Below, piece by piece: positions 1-12,320 of a stretch of DNA of 64,000 bases. Position numbers and translations under genes: made by a program. Under the pieces are notes generated by a model that searched no databases, was not told the DNA's origin, and worked only from the letters and a program-made list of their open reading frames with translations. The stretch is from Azolla caroliniana. Lineage: Eukaryota; Polypodiophyta. Position 1 is the stretch's first letter. Each line of letters opens with the position of its first letter. The stretch is from the NCBI GenBank assembly GCA_043228905.1, contig JBHGNT010000003.1, positions 23,746,001 to 23,810,000 of the forward strand. Direction: 5' to 3'.

Positions 1-3000
1 TGCCCCGTGAGAGAATGTACAAGGCTTCCATCAACTGCATTCCAAACACATATCCTGCAATCTGCAGTATTGTCAAAACAGCAACTTGCAATTGGCCAAA
101 AAGCTTCTCTCAGGGTGATGACTTAAAACCACACCAAGCATCCAAACAATCAGGAACAACTGAAACATTCACATCACTCTAACATCCAGCTGATAGTAGG
201 AAATTGCACAGGGAAATATTTGAACATAATGCTTACCCATTATTGCTGCAAGAACAAAGCGGTTATCCAGGCTCCAAACTATCATGTTCACACCTCGTGG
301 AGTAGGTAAAAACCGCTGCCGAGGCCCTCCACCTCTAGGAGGATGAAGTGGCATAGGTGGGGGTGGAACATGCAAATGATAGGATTTGATCCAGTGGCCA
401 TATCGACAAACCTACAAAAAGTTTAAAACCTTGCATTGGTATGAGGCACTAAGAAATTGTGCAGCTATATATGGTGTTAATGGTATTTATTTAGCTATAC
501 AACAATTACAATCAGTACTTACAACCTTTTTACGTGGTTTACATATCCAAATGATTGCACTACCATCCCGGGAGCAAGTCACAATACTATCACGTGTAAG
601 GCTGGGCATCACAGCTTCTATGATATAAGAACGTGAGGCAAAAATAAGGAAAACAGCAAATAACAACCACTACACACCATGAGTTCTTGAATTTGGTTGT
701 CCCCTCCTCTTTGGCATTGTCAAATACACTAGGTTTCACAGGTCCTGCACAACCACTACATTATACAGACACAGCTAATGTTCAGTAACAAAGCAATATT
801 AGCTGGATTACAGATTACAATAGGAAATAGCCCATTTTAAAAGTCACCTAAACTGCACATAATTTACAGCATTTTCATGGCCCTTCAGAATGTCCAGTTC
901 ATAGTTGGGTTTTCCAGTAATTTCATCATGCCACTTCCTAGCATCCCAAACCTGCAGATGGTATTCAAGATTGTGAACTGAATGCAGTCAACCATTCACA
1001 AATGATCAATCGATGGATTTGCTAGAGATGAACAAAAACTCCAAAAAATGGGACGTGGAATTACAGATTAGGCTTTGGACTGAAGCTACAACAGAATGAT
1101 GAAGTTGGTTGAAATAATGAATGACGTCACTTACAATTCCAGCTATGCTATTTTATAAAACAGCCAAGACCACTCATCCACATCTTGCACAGCGTTTTTC
1201 TGAACTACTGTGTGAAGCACCACCTATAGTATTCTAAGACTCTTATAGAGTACATAGTTTTCTCACAATACTATGAAAAGCATTAGAAATATTGTCTGCT
1301 TTCATCAAGAATTGACAATACAATCATTCCATTTGAATATAGCCTATTCAGTATTCTAAACATTTGACAATACAATCATTCCATGAAGTGGGTTGGCTTA
1401 CATTACTCCACCCATCGTTCATGTTTAGGTCATGCTCTAGATATACCCATACATATGTGATGACATACATATGCTTCATCACAGTTTCTCTGGCTATTCC
1501 TGCCACACCCACTGTGATATCGATGTGTTCTTTGTATCCATACAATCATTTCATTTGAATCTAAGACTATTCATTATTCTAAACCTTTGGCATGAAGTAG
1601 GGCTAAGGTAAGTGGTATAAAATTGTCTTACATTAATCCACCAATCGTTCATGTTTAGGTCATGCTCTAGTTATACCCATGCATATGCTTCATTGCAGTT
1701 TCTTCGGCTATTACACAAACAACATCTAAGTAACATGTACTATATATTATGGTTAACAAAGACTTCGTAATTCTAGGATGCCCTCTATAAATTATAGTGG
1801 AACCAACGTGGTTGATGACTATAATCTACAAAAATAACAAGCATAATAGAATTGATCGCGTTCACAATAAATTGACGATCAATATGATGTAAACGGAAAG
1901 GGAACCATCTAGGTAGGTACTGCACAACATATAAACATATTACCCGTGCAAATTTGTCACAACTGCCAGTCACAAAGATACTCCCATCGACATTAAAAGC
2001 ACAGCAAGATATTTGAGCCACTGCCTGTTGTATAGGTTGAGTAGAGATATTGGATTTTCCAGCTGAAATTTTCAAGATGTAAGAAATTAAGAGCAGAAGT
2101 GCAACTCCCCAGACTCTTGCTCTATGGAGCATAAATGCTACATACTTGAACTCATTAAATCAGGATTTGGCATATACACCCGTGATTTCACCAATGAATC
2201 TCGAGCATCCCAAATGCGGCATGTTCCATCCTCTGATGACCTGAAAGCAATCAAGTAATCATCCCCAAAGGAAAATCCTTTATTAATTTTATTATTTGGA
2301 AAGTTGCAAAATTCAATACTCTCAAACAGCAGAAAAGGGTAAAAAACCAAGAATTTTCTATGAATGAACATGAGAGCACTTACGACAGTATATGATGTTC
2401 ACAATTCTGCCGAGGACTAAAAGAGATAGCTGTTACTGCACCAGTGTGACCACGCAAAACAGAAAGAGGAAGTCCATCAGGTAACCTCCACTGCAAGACG
2501 GATCATATAGAGCCAAAGCAGCACAAATATAGACCATCCAAAGAAAATCACACATAAGAGAAATCTACAAGCCAATCAAGAACAATATAAATGATAATAG
2601 CAGAAACATTACCACACGAATTGTGAAGTCATTGGAAGCAGATGCAACTAGTGTATTTCCACTGCTGACAGAGAGCTCTGTGATGTCACCCTACATTATT
2701 TGGCACCAAAGTGTTCAGTGACAAGATTTGAGGGTAAATATAGAGGTATGCAAATCATGCTTGTGTTAGAAAATAACCTCATGGCCACGACAGCTGCGGA
2801 GGCAAAATCCTGTTTCAGTTGACCAAATTTTGACCAGCCGATCATCTGAACCAGTAATTATATGTTGTCCACTTCGATCAAAAATAGCTGCATGAGAGAA
2901 AGACTTTTGTTAGACCTACACAACTGCAAGAATAAAATGCAATTATGGTGTTTCTGTAATCAATGCCTCCATTTCCTCATAGTTGTTAAAAACACATATT

Positions 3001-5249
3001 TTATGTAGAATATGTTTTAGAATACTCTAAAGTATTCTACGTATTCTATGCATTTGACAAGTATTTAATGTTTCCAAAAAAAATGTAATAATTAAAAATT
3101 AAAGATTGGCCAAAAAACAATTGTTAGATGCATTTAAGAAGTATTTAACATATTTTAGCTTTAAAGTATGTATTATAAGTTTTTTTTTTTAATGTAGAAC
3201 ACTTTTAGAATATATATTGCATGCCAAGTATTCTACAACTATGCATTTCCTCAACTTCAAAATTGCCATAACTTACCACAATAGACAACATTCCTGTGGC
3301 CCCGGAATTTTTTAATAATCTGTATCTTCTGAACCAGAACTGATGGTTTCATGATTGCGTAACTCGCAGCTCTAATGGATGGGGACCGATGGAACCTTGA
3401 AAATCCACCACCCAATTCTCTAAGGGCCAATCCATGAACCTGATTCGCATGCCAATGAGGCCATCTGAGTTCTCGAAACGTCCCAGATGCCCCCTCTCTA
3501 CCTATGGTAGTTTCAGCTGCAGAGTAGCACCATATTTTTTGAGTTTTTACGTTAGATAGAGCTGTTGAAAGACCTGCCTTAGTACTATAGGCTCTATAGT
3601 AGCCAAAGACAGCACTCACAATTCAACAATGAAAGTGGTCCAAACCCTAGCAGTGTTGGGACATCTGCTGCAGTGGGAATTCGGGAGTGCGGAGCAGCAT
3701 ATGGTGCAACTGCTCTTCTAGAAGCTAACAATTGCTGCCGCAAAAGTTTAACCAGGTGATTCTTTTCAATCGCTGGATTTCTGCGATTAATGTTTTGTGA
3801 GAAAAAAATTAGTTCCAAAAAGAAGTTAGGAAGCATGTAATAATGATACATAATAAACTGCAATTTGATTTTCACAAGCAGGTTGGCAACAACAACGAGT
3901 ACTGCTAGAAACATACATAAACATTAGACAGGATAGCATAGACCCATGATCATATTTTCTTCTATGGGAAAAACACAGCAAATGCATCAAAATATGGAAG
4001 TACAGAAAAGCATTGTCTGTGGTACCATACCTGAGTCCTTAATTTAATGTAGATTGTAGGCTATATAAAAGGTAGAAGGAACTACACAAGTACAATTACA
4101 AAGCACTAAACAGCATCCATTTTTGGCTGCAAACCCTTGATCATCTCCAAATTCAAGTAGGAAAAAAGGCAGAAAAAAACCATTTCTAACATTTGTTTAC
4201 AAAGTCTGATATGCCGTATGAAAAGCATTTGTTATACATGAACATACTTTGGTTTCCATATCCCATGTATACATAAAAACGACGGGTGGCAAGATCATAA
4301 TTTCCCCCCAATGAAACTTCTCCAAGTATCCATGCAGCATCCATAGTCAATAATGATGAAAAGACAAGAAATATGTCATGAAAAGCCTACCATTTTATGA
4401 CTTGAAACTACCTCAATGGAAAAAGTCCACTCCATGCAGGCTCCCATGATCAATATTAAAAGAATCCAAGGCAAAGATGATGCAAAGAAAAGAAACCCTT
4501 GCAATGAACCTGAAGACGCCTATCATTTTACAAGTTTAATAAGCCCAACCATATGAATAAGAAACTTGATTCAATGAACCTCCCACGCTCAGTAATAGAA
4601 AAAACAAAGGAATGTAACATGCCAACTGGGCAGTGTTCTAGCTTGAATATAGCCCACTCATATGAAAAATAAACTCCATGCTACCATCCTCAATAGTAAT
4701 AAGATAAAACAAAGACAAGCAAAATCCCAACGAGTAAATGAGACCTACCTTTCTTCAACTTGAATATATGAAAAACCAAAGCAGTGGCATGTTAAAGCTA
4801 CCCATGATCGATGATGAGAAGCAAAACAAAGGAGCAGAACTAAGTGAGGCCTACCTTTCTACAACTTGAATGTAGCTCAATGGAAAAGAGATTCCATCAT
4901 CATCTTCATCAGTGCTTGGCATGCCTGATCGCGAGAACCAAGCATGATACCTTCTAGGCAATAGCTTATGTTGCAGAAGCTCATTCCATAGCTGACCAGT
5001 AGCTCTTGTACAAGGACCACCTGCCAAGAAGTGCATTATGAGGAAGTAAACTTCACTCAGATCCACATCTACATCCTCTTCTTCTCCTTCATGTTCCTGT
5101 TCTTGTTTTTCCTTCTGTTTCGGCAACATGTCTGGTTTCAAGCCTATGTTTGGATCCTTGATTTTAAGCCTTCTTTCAGCTTTCCTCTGTGAAATCCTTT
5201 TCGGAAATTCGCGCACCTGTGATCTCTCCCCCTCCATCCAAGCTGCCAT
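1..5249 (-). CDS. BRWD/PHIP-type WD40 repeat protein, N-terminal part (runs off left edge)
   Basis: Exons, in transcript order: 5249-4855, 3780-3620, 3516-3277, 2887-2778, 2690-2613, 2490-2384, 2240-2146, 2062-1944, 951-848, 755-678, 601-523, 411-237, 61-<1. All junctions are GT-AG and the phases agree, giving about 600 residues. The product matches the plant WD40 plus bromodomain family (Arabidopsis At5g49430/At2g47410; animal PHIP/BRWD). Residues 67-130 hold the N-terminal block (YFLIMHFL, LLPRRYHAW), followed by HLVKLLRQQ and ADVPTLLG. Then come WD40 blades with RSGQHIITGSDDRLVKIW, SASNDFTIRVW, SSEDGTCRIWDAR, FVTGSCDKFARVWDAR, VTCSRDGSAIIW and TPRGVNMIVWSLDNRFV. Family members are probably nuclear chromatin adaptors; the bromodomain would lie beyond position 1. 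The start ATG at 5249 follows an upstream stop and a 5'UTR intron. One oddity is that the family NSW motif before blade 'VTCSRDG' reads NSC at the 678/601 junction. Confidence 0.93.
1316..1720. repeat. Two-copy tandem duplication inside WD40 intron 8
   Basis: The segment from about 1316 (ATACAATCATTCCATTTGAAT) is repeated from about 1539 at a spacing near 222 bp. Both copies share the block around ATCGTTCATGTTTAGGTCATG (1407 and 1645) and the following ATACCCAT-CATATGCTTCA. The second copy has a deletion and scattered substitutions. Confidence 0.7.
4270..4854. repeat. Degenerate tandem repeats in WD40 intron 1, derived from the exon 1/donor region
   Basis: About five units of roughly 95-130 bp lie next to exon 1. 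Each begins with a variant of CCTACC-TTC--ACTTGAAT and continues with a poly-A-rich part and a TCCATG--TCC motif (unit starts near 4290, 4386, 4512, 4630 and 4746). The same pattern is found at the exon 1 end itself (4852 onward), so the copies carry versions of the exon 1 splice donor. Confidence 0.6.
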
Positions 5250-5263
5250 TACTGCTAAATCAT

Positions 5264-5328
5264 CTGAGGGAAAAACATCAAAAGAAATTAATTAAAAAAG
5301 GGAAAACCAGTATTGACCAAATCCAAAA

Positions 5329-5424
<96 letters not shown>

Positions 5425-5492
5425 CTCTCTCTCTCGATCTCTCTCGATCTAGAGACAAAACGAAATGTAACAGAAAATTTTCTCGAACTTAC
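5264..5492 (-). other. Predicted 5'UTR intron holding a long (GA)n tract
   Basis: On the minus strand a GTAAGT donor (5492-5487) follows an exon ending at 5493, and a CCCTCAG acceptor precedes an exon beginning at 5263, 14 bases before the WD40 start codon. The intron is mostly an uninterrupted CT/GA dinucleotide run (about 5331-5421 on the plus strand) followed by interrupted CGATCTCT units. Leader introns with GA/CT tracts are common in plant genes and may bind GAGA-type factors. That role is inferred; the splice signals are seen. Confidence 0.6.
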
Positions 5493-5539
5493 AATACAGG
5501 AGAAAGGAAAGATCTTGACAAGCCTGAAGAAGAACTGTG

Positions 5540-6175
5540 AAATGAAAACGACTAGATCCTTCCTTGAAACCTCGATTGTTTATTGTTCCTATTACTGAAT
5601 CTTTAATTTAAAACACATATATATCTCCTTCCTCGAATCTTCATTTTACTGGATTTTCCTCATCTCTAACTGGAGCCTTCAGGAACGTTCTCCTCCTCTG
5701 ATTCGCATGCTTTGCGTCTCGAGATCGACGAAGAATGATCGATGAAGAATGAGCTGCAAAGTCAAGAAGATCTGCGCAAGAAACGCTTGAAGGTAGAATT
5801 AATATACAGATCGAGAAGCCATGGATGGAGAGGATTCCTATTTCTCCAGCGGCCTGTAAATAGAGATGTCGATTTTCTGCAGAGTCTGTTTCCTTCGATT
5901 CCTGCGAAGACGAGAGGAAGAAGAAAGGGGAGGCACAGTGCACGAGAAACGATGGATTGGGTGTTTGTCCACCTGGCATCTCCGGCTGACGTGGCTTGCT
6001 TCCGCTCATTGCCACGTAGGCATTTAATTTTAGCCACGCTGGCAAAATGTGCCATACCGGACTCCCCCATTCCATCTATGTATATATTATGTACGTTTTG
6101 TATGTATGTTATGTACAATTTGTATGTACCTAGGTACTTATGTATGTATGTATGTATGTATGTATGTATGTATGT
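5540..6175 (-). promoter_or_regulatory. Leader and promoter region of the WD40 gene
   Basis: This stretch lies upstream of the WD40 leader exon. Open frames exist on both strands but overlap one another, look like no known family, and one ends in the TATG microsatellite, so I do not call them genes. No convincing TATA element was fixed. The far end holds a TATG-rich repeat (about 6077-6178). Confidence 0.35.
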
Positions 6176-6178
6176 ATC
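6077..6178. repeat. TATG-type microsatellite, left of the plastid insertion
   Basis: TATG/TATGT units, becoming a pure TATG run at 6139-6178. A similar TATG/GTAC-rich stretch resumes at 6385-6460 on the other side of the rps18 fragment. Confidence 0.85.
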
Positions 6179-6376
6179 CCGCATACGCTCCCCATCACTT
6201 CAATCCAATGAAGCTATCCATTACAGACACAAGCTTACTTCGTTGATTTGTTAGTGAACAAGGAAAGATTTTATCTAGGCGGATGAATAGATTGACTTCT
6301 AAACAACGACGTTCAATGGCAGTTGCCATAAAAAGAGCTCGTATTTTAGCATTACCACCCTTCTCACATAACGTAA
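6176..6376 (+). pseudogene. rps18: Plastid rps18 fragment inserted in the nucleus (NUPT)
   Basis: The plus strand encodes most of plastid ribosomal protein S18: SPSLQSNEAIHYR, then, after a frame change near 6226, TSLLR, then [20 protein letters not shown] and [15 protein letters not shown]. It lacks the usual N-terminus and most of the C-terminus. Two lesions are visible. The expected AGAGACACA reads AGACACA, a 2-base loss. The conserved second arginine of LLRRF is TGA at 6244-6246. Such a TGA is a known kind of plastid genomic stop in ferns (repaired by U-to-C editing), but it could also be CpG decay in the nucleus. It has TATG repeats on both sides and no ribosomal-protein gene context, so it is a dead insertion rather than a transferred working gene. 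Confidence 0.88.
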
Positions 6377-6384
6377 ATTGTGCA

Positions 6385-6460
6385 TATTATGTATGCATGT
6401 ACGTACATATATGTGTGTATGTATATGTATATAGTATATGTATGTATGTATGTACATACA
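6385..6460. repeat. TATG/GTAC microsatellite, right of the plastid insertion
   Basis: TATGTATGCATGTACGTACATATATGTG followed by further TATG/TATA units; the counterpart of the repeat at 6077-6178. Confidence 0.75.
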
Positions 6461-6479
6461 CATCAAGTTAAGGGTACAT

Positions 6480-9400
6480 GCATGCACCACATACACAAAT
6501 GATTTGATTAATAATGTCTTATTATCTTGCTAATTACTCTACAATTAAGTTATCATGTTGTGATTAACTCTCAACAAGCTTCTGTTATCTATCTTAATAA
6601 CCCTCTTCATTATCGTCACTTGCATATTTACATACACGGTGTGTGCATATGCATTTGTTAAGTGTATTGAAGTGTCTTGATTATCTTACTACTCATTGTA
6701 CAATTGTGTTCACGTTGCGTGATCATCCTTCCATTAGGTATCTTAATTGAATACATGCATAGTATTTTCCCAAAGCACACTTTTTGGTGTATTTTCACTT
6801 ATAGTTATCCCATTAAGTTATCCTTGTCGATTTATTGCTCAAACGTTTCCATTATCTATCCTAATAACCCTCCTAATCATCATCACTTCGCATATCCCAT
6901 GCACAAACACTCATATGCATGGATATATTCACTTTTCTTTCTCCCTAAACTAACTATTCTTAGTTAAGTATTGAAATATGTCTCGATTATCACACTAACT
7001 ACTAGATAAATTAGAATGAACACAATGAATATTCCCCTATATATCAAAGAATGGGATTGCAAAATAGGTTTATCACCATGTATGAAGGAATGGAGCATTT
7101 GTAACGTATAATGATGGTATTTGGTTATAACTCGTAAACCACGAGGTTTATAGCCTAGAGATCAAGTAATGAAATAAACATACTCATTGTTCGATAGCAA
7201 AAGAATATATAGTCCCACATAATGTCCAATTAATGGCCATTGCAAAGGTAACCCAACATGTTTATAACCTTGGGATGCTGGGTTGAAACATAATAAGCTC
7301 ATTTGATCTCTTCACGAGTTCTTAACACGACTTTACGCAATCCAATGGCATTTCATTCATACACATATTGTATCCACAAAATTTGGTCTTGCAAACTCAC
7401 TTTCCAAAGGAAGGTGAAAAATATAGCCTTTATTTGGGAGGGACCTTTTAAGTAACCCCACCAATTTGATCTACATGAGGTTGAGAAATTTGTGGTTTGA
7501 AATGAAACAAAGGTTGTCCTTAGCATCATGGCACTACATGAATAGTTTCATCCTCATGGTGCCATAATCCAAGGATGAGTGAATTCTACGAAAGAGGACT
7601 CATATCGAACTTTAAAATGTGACTCACGAATAAAAATTTGTTTGGGCTTATTATGTCAACCCACTAATTTTCGTTTGTCAAACTAATAAACACTTCAACT
7701 CCACAGCCATCACATATTCAAATAAATAAAACAGTTTTATTTTCAAGATACATGCCCATGTGTGGGTAGTAATTTCTTCTTCAACTTAACAAAAAAGGTC
7801 GATCAATGCTTAACGAACACAAATTTTTCTCATTCGCAAACAATTGTGGCAAATTATTATCTAAGTTGGACACATAAATCTACTTACGGTATCAATAAAT
7901 GAATTCTAATAAAGGACCAACTACCTTTTAAAACATACAATGTATTGTTGAATGTGGGTTGTGTGAGGCTCATGTTGAGGGGAGTCTGGCGAGTAATTAT
8001 GTGTTGAGGCTTTGTTGCTTCATTTATACATGATGTTTTCTTGTAGCCATTGCAAAGTGGCTTGTAACGTATGAGTTGTATATTATCCTATGTACTTTTT
8101 CTTAACTAATGGAAGTAGAATTTATTTTGAAAAGAAAAGAAAATAGCATACAATGTATTAATGTACATACTCATATCTGACTATCCCTCTTCTTTTGCTT
8201 GTGTTTAATGGAAGCATACTTGTTCCTCAGGAAATTGTTTCAACTTTGGATTGTCTAATATCAACTTAATATTTAATCATTAGAGGTTTGCCAATAAACA
8301 TGGGCATGTTGAGGACAATCACAATCACATATGTGCCTTCTTCTTCTCCGATGACAACAATGAGAGCACACAAAGATATTTACATGTATCTACACGCATA
8401 TTGAGAGACAAGCATCATTTGTTTCTTTTTGCTACAATAGTCGTGTTTCTTGTAGATATTTGTCCACAATAGAAGCACAACACAATCAAACATGAGACAT
8501 TGTGTCTCTATCAATCATAAAAAGCGTTTCATGTGGGAGCCTCACAAAGTTAGGTTTCTTTTAACAAATATGTAACTCCATCGTTATGTTTCATTACTTT
8601 GAAACGTGTTTCTTTGTGGTACCTATGGGATAGATCATGTGGAGGTGAGATTTCAAGCATTGATTGTAGATTGAACAAGCTTAGGTGGTTGTCCTCTATC
8701 AGAGTTCTTGGGATGCCACGTTACTGTGCGTGAAGACAACTTGCTCAAGTATAATTGTACGATTCCTAAACTACATGTTGAACCATTCACTTTGATTTTG
8801 TAAATTGAAAAACTTGCAACAACTTTAATTTTTTCTTGCCTACGTAATACAAGTTTTGGCACTTGTAGTTTTGCATATTAAAAACACAAGATTCGACACT
8901 TGATCTACTCTCAACTTCTCACTCACAATATTTCTAATGCTTTAGTTGTCAGGTGTCCAACAAGAAATTTCATCCATTTTCAATTTAGTAGTCTCAAAAA
9001 ATGCGTGTTCATTAATATGTATATATTGTATAAGTTGCAATTAAGTGTATACCATGTAGATTTTATTGATTCTTGTCGTGATCTATTTTGACTTGAATTT
9101 GACAAGTGAGCAATCTTTGCTCTTGTTTTAATTTTCATGGTATTGGCTAGGATTGTCATTATCTTGTCACTAGAAATTGAAGTATGCCGCTAAATAAATA
9201 TTAGGAATTTGAAGTTTATCAACATTAGAGGCGAATGTTGTATTTATTTGCCATAAAAAACATTGCAACCTCACAAGTATAATCTCACAAAAAGCTTGTT
9301 AATTTTACAAATGTAAAGTAAACCAACTTATGGACACAATCTAATATTTGAAAGAAGTATCTTGGACTATTTTTGAGAGTGGCAAACCAAATGGCGTTTT

Positions 9401-12295
9401 GATAAAAGAAACAAAATTTGACATCCACACGAAGAATCCACTCATGGAAAACTTAGAAGATCTTTATTACTCTTGTCTTTGTTTTTTCTTTTGACCACAA
9501 CCAAGAGAAGTATACACCCTAATTAGTCCATGACTTACTAATAAAATGGGATTCCAATCTCAATCAAGCGAAACTTTTTATTACATCAAAAGTTAGCAAA
9601 TAATGTGTCGAGGTAGGCAATGGTACATGCCTCAACATCAAACTTCTCCAACCATGTTCATAAATCCTTAGTCTCTTTATGTGTCCTTTCTTAAAAATGT
9701 GTTGTCTCTTCATATTATGCCCATTGTTGTCTTACATTCACACAATGACCTCTACACTCTTCTCCTTTTTTGTTTTAGAACCTTGCATAGTTCCTTTGCT
9801 TATATCCAAGTAGTAAGGATCTCAACCAATGGGTTTGATCTTCATTTACAAGGTTAAAGAGATTCACTAATTGTTTTAACAAATAAGAGCTCTCTACACT
9901 TGTTCTAAAGTTAGAACATGTTTACATTTAGCAACCTTGAATATTTGTCGATTGGTCCATAAGACATTGAACAAGATGAACCTATGCAAGTATCAATAAA
10001 TTTTAGGGACATATTGAAATCCAAATTTCTTGTGAATCTATTATTCCAATGGGGAGTGAATCAACTCATAACCCAAATCTTTGTGAGCCTACATAGGCCC
10101 TCAAGTGAGAGGGTAGAGGTGGAACTCTCTTCTCAGTACACCACATGTATATTCAAGGGTCAATGAACCTCTTATTTCAATGAAGAATGGGGATCTTTCT
10201 CTCATAACCCAAATCCAGTTATAATGAGTTCCAAGTCTTGGTTTCTTAACACATAACTAGCTTTCACCTTATCAACATTTTCTAAAACATGGGTTGCCTT
10301 CTCTTACCTTGTTCAACACTATGCTCTTCCACATTGCTATTGGTCAAATGTCATGATTCATCCCATCTACCAATGTCGCAATATGGTATTTGTTTTTGAA
10401 TGCCATTGTAATGTTAGTTTTAATGACATTGTAGCCCACATTAGTATGTCTAGTACATGTTTGCAATGGTGATTCCTTCAAAGACCATGTACCCTTGTTT
10501 TACTAACAAGATTGAGGTTCCTTGGGAAGACACTCACTCCCTATTTTGGAACCCATGGAAAAGACTGTCACACATCACCAAAATTTCATAAGAGATCTCT
10601 CATCGTTCTTCACCAAATATGATCAACCAAGAGTTGAAGACATATTCCTTTGTTGTTGTTTGGCTATTCACATTTAACAATACTCCATAATATTTTTTGT
10701 CAAAATCAAATTTGAATATACATTGGTTTTAAAAGCATATTCCTGATCTTTCATCAAGGCTCTTATGGCATCTAATGCATATGCCCCTTTTGTAATTTAA
10801 CCATTATGTTATTCTCTAGCCCACTCAAAAAAATTCCATGGCTCTTTATGGACGAGTAGTTTTCCATCATCTCAATCAAGCTCATCATGTGGAGCCAAAA
10901 GTTGCATCACAAATTAACATTTCAAGATTTTAGGGTACATTTGCACATGAATACATGTACACAATACCAAATATTTGATGAGTTGAGGATTCCTTCACCA
11001 TATCTAATAAAAAGGTTTACTTTAGGAATCGATTCAATGTATCTTGATAAACAAAGTGGGAACACTCAAGACTCCCAAGTAATGATAAGCTTGTATTTAA
11101 ACCTAATGAAGTGGGAACATTGGGGCTTCAACATCCAAATTTGTATCATTGACAAGATTTGCAAGTAGAGAATTTACAATTTCAACCACACACAATCCTC
11201 TCATCATTGTCAAGAAATCGTCAAACATCTAGAATCAAATTCTTAGCCAGCATTTAAGAGCCACAAACCACTAAGACTTAACATCATGTCATTAAATGTT
11301 ATTATTCTAAGATACCAAAGAGAGAATGAGAAATCAGATTGTATGCTAAAAATGCCAATAGAGAAATAGGAAGTTCTGAATTTTAGATGGGAACATTTGG
11401 GTTGGTTGTGAAATTCTCATCGAAGAAAACCTTGATCGATTTGAAGATCTTAAAATTCCAAACCTTGATCAGTTTGAAGATCTTATAATTTCTACTGGTC
11501 TTGAAAATCCAATATTACTAAGAAATTTAATCCAAAAATTATAATTTCCAAGCATACTGACATAATTCCCATCCGATTTCCAATGCAAAACCTGTTATGG
11601 AAATTTGGCTTTAGAACAGAAAGCCAAAAATGATATTCCAAGACACTCAAACCTTATTTGAAGCATTTCACAATGTAACAATGGGATCTCCATTTTTAGA
11701 TTTTTTGGGCACAAATACTTAATATTATCATATCAATGGTAAAAAAAATCATCTAAGATCCAAGATTCATCTATACAATCAACAATAAAATGTGGAAGGC
11801 AATCATAAGAACTAAGTGCACAAGTTCCTCACTTCCTAATTTTACAGTCAATTTGTTAAAGAAAAGCCTTTTGCATTCATTATATCAGTAGACAAATAAT
11901 GTTACGACGGACGTATGACACCCATCTTGAAAAGTTGACTTAAAACATTTATCATGAATTTTATTTCTATACATGTCAGAGAAGGACTTAGACGACAAGA
12001 ACCTCCTCTTATTTCATTCTTCAGGTGAGAAGTTCTCAACTATTTTAAAACTAAAACTATAGACTTTTTGTTGCATTGATGGGAGTTCACCTACATAGAT
12101 TTCATTGATACTACACCCTTGTCAATCATCACTTTCGAAATTCCTATATGAGAAATGTACAAAGATATTCCAGAGTCTGAAAGTCGAATTACATTTTCCT
12201 TTTACAAAAGAACTAAAAAAAATTGTTTAGGGGTAGAACATGGAAAAAGATAATAAGCTGCCATTCAAATTCAAAACCCCAAAATGTGAAAGAAG
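6480..12295. other. AT-rich intergenic DNA, no gene seen
   Basis: Both strands are broken by frequent stops and the short open frames match no family I recognise. There are small imperfect repeats, for example the motif CTCATAACCCAAATC at about 10065 and 10200, each preceded by a CAATG-GGGA stretch. It is probably decayed transposon sequence, but no diagnostic domain remains. Confidence 0.5.
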
Positions 12296-12320
12296 ATGAA
12301 GAATGTGGCGCAAAAACTTG

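Noticed and set aside
5189-5540. Open frames made of Ser-Leu repeats
   Set aside because: Pure CT-microsatellite translation inside a predicted leader intron.
6176-6376. A working nuclear copy of rps18
   Set aside because: A 2-base deletion, an internal TGA, missing ends and no transit peptide or promoter.
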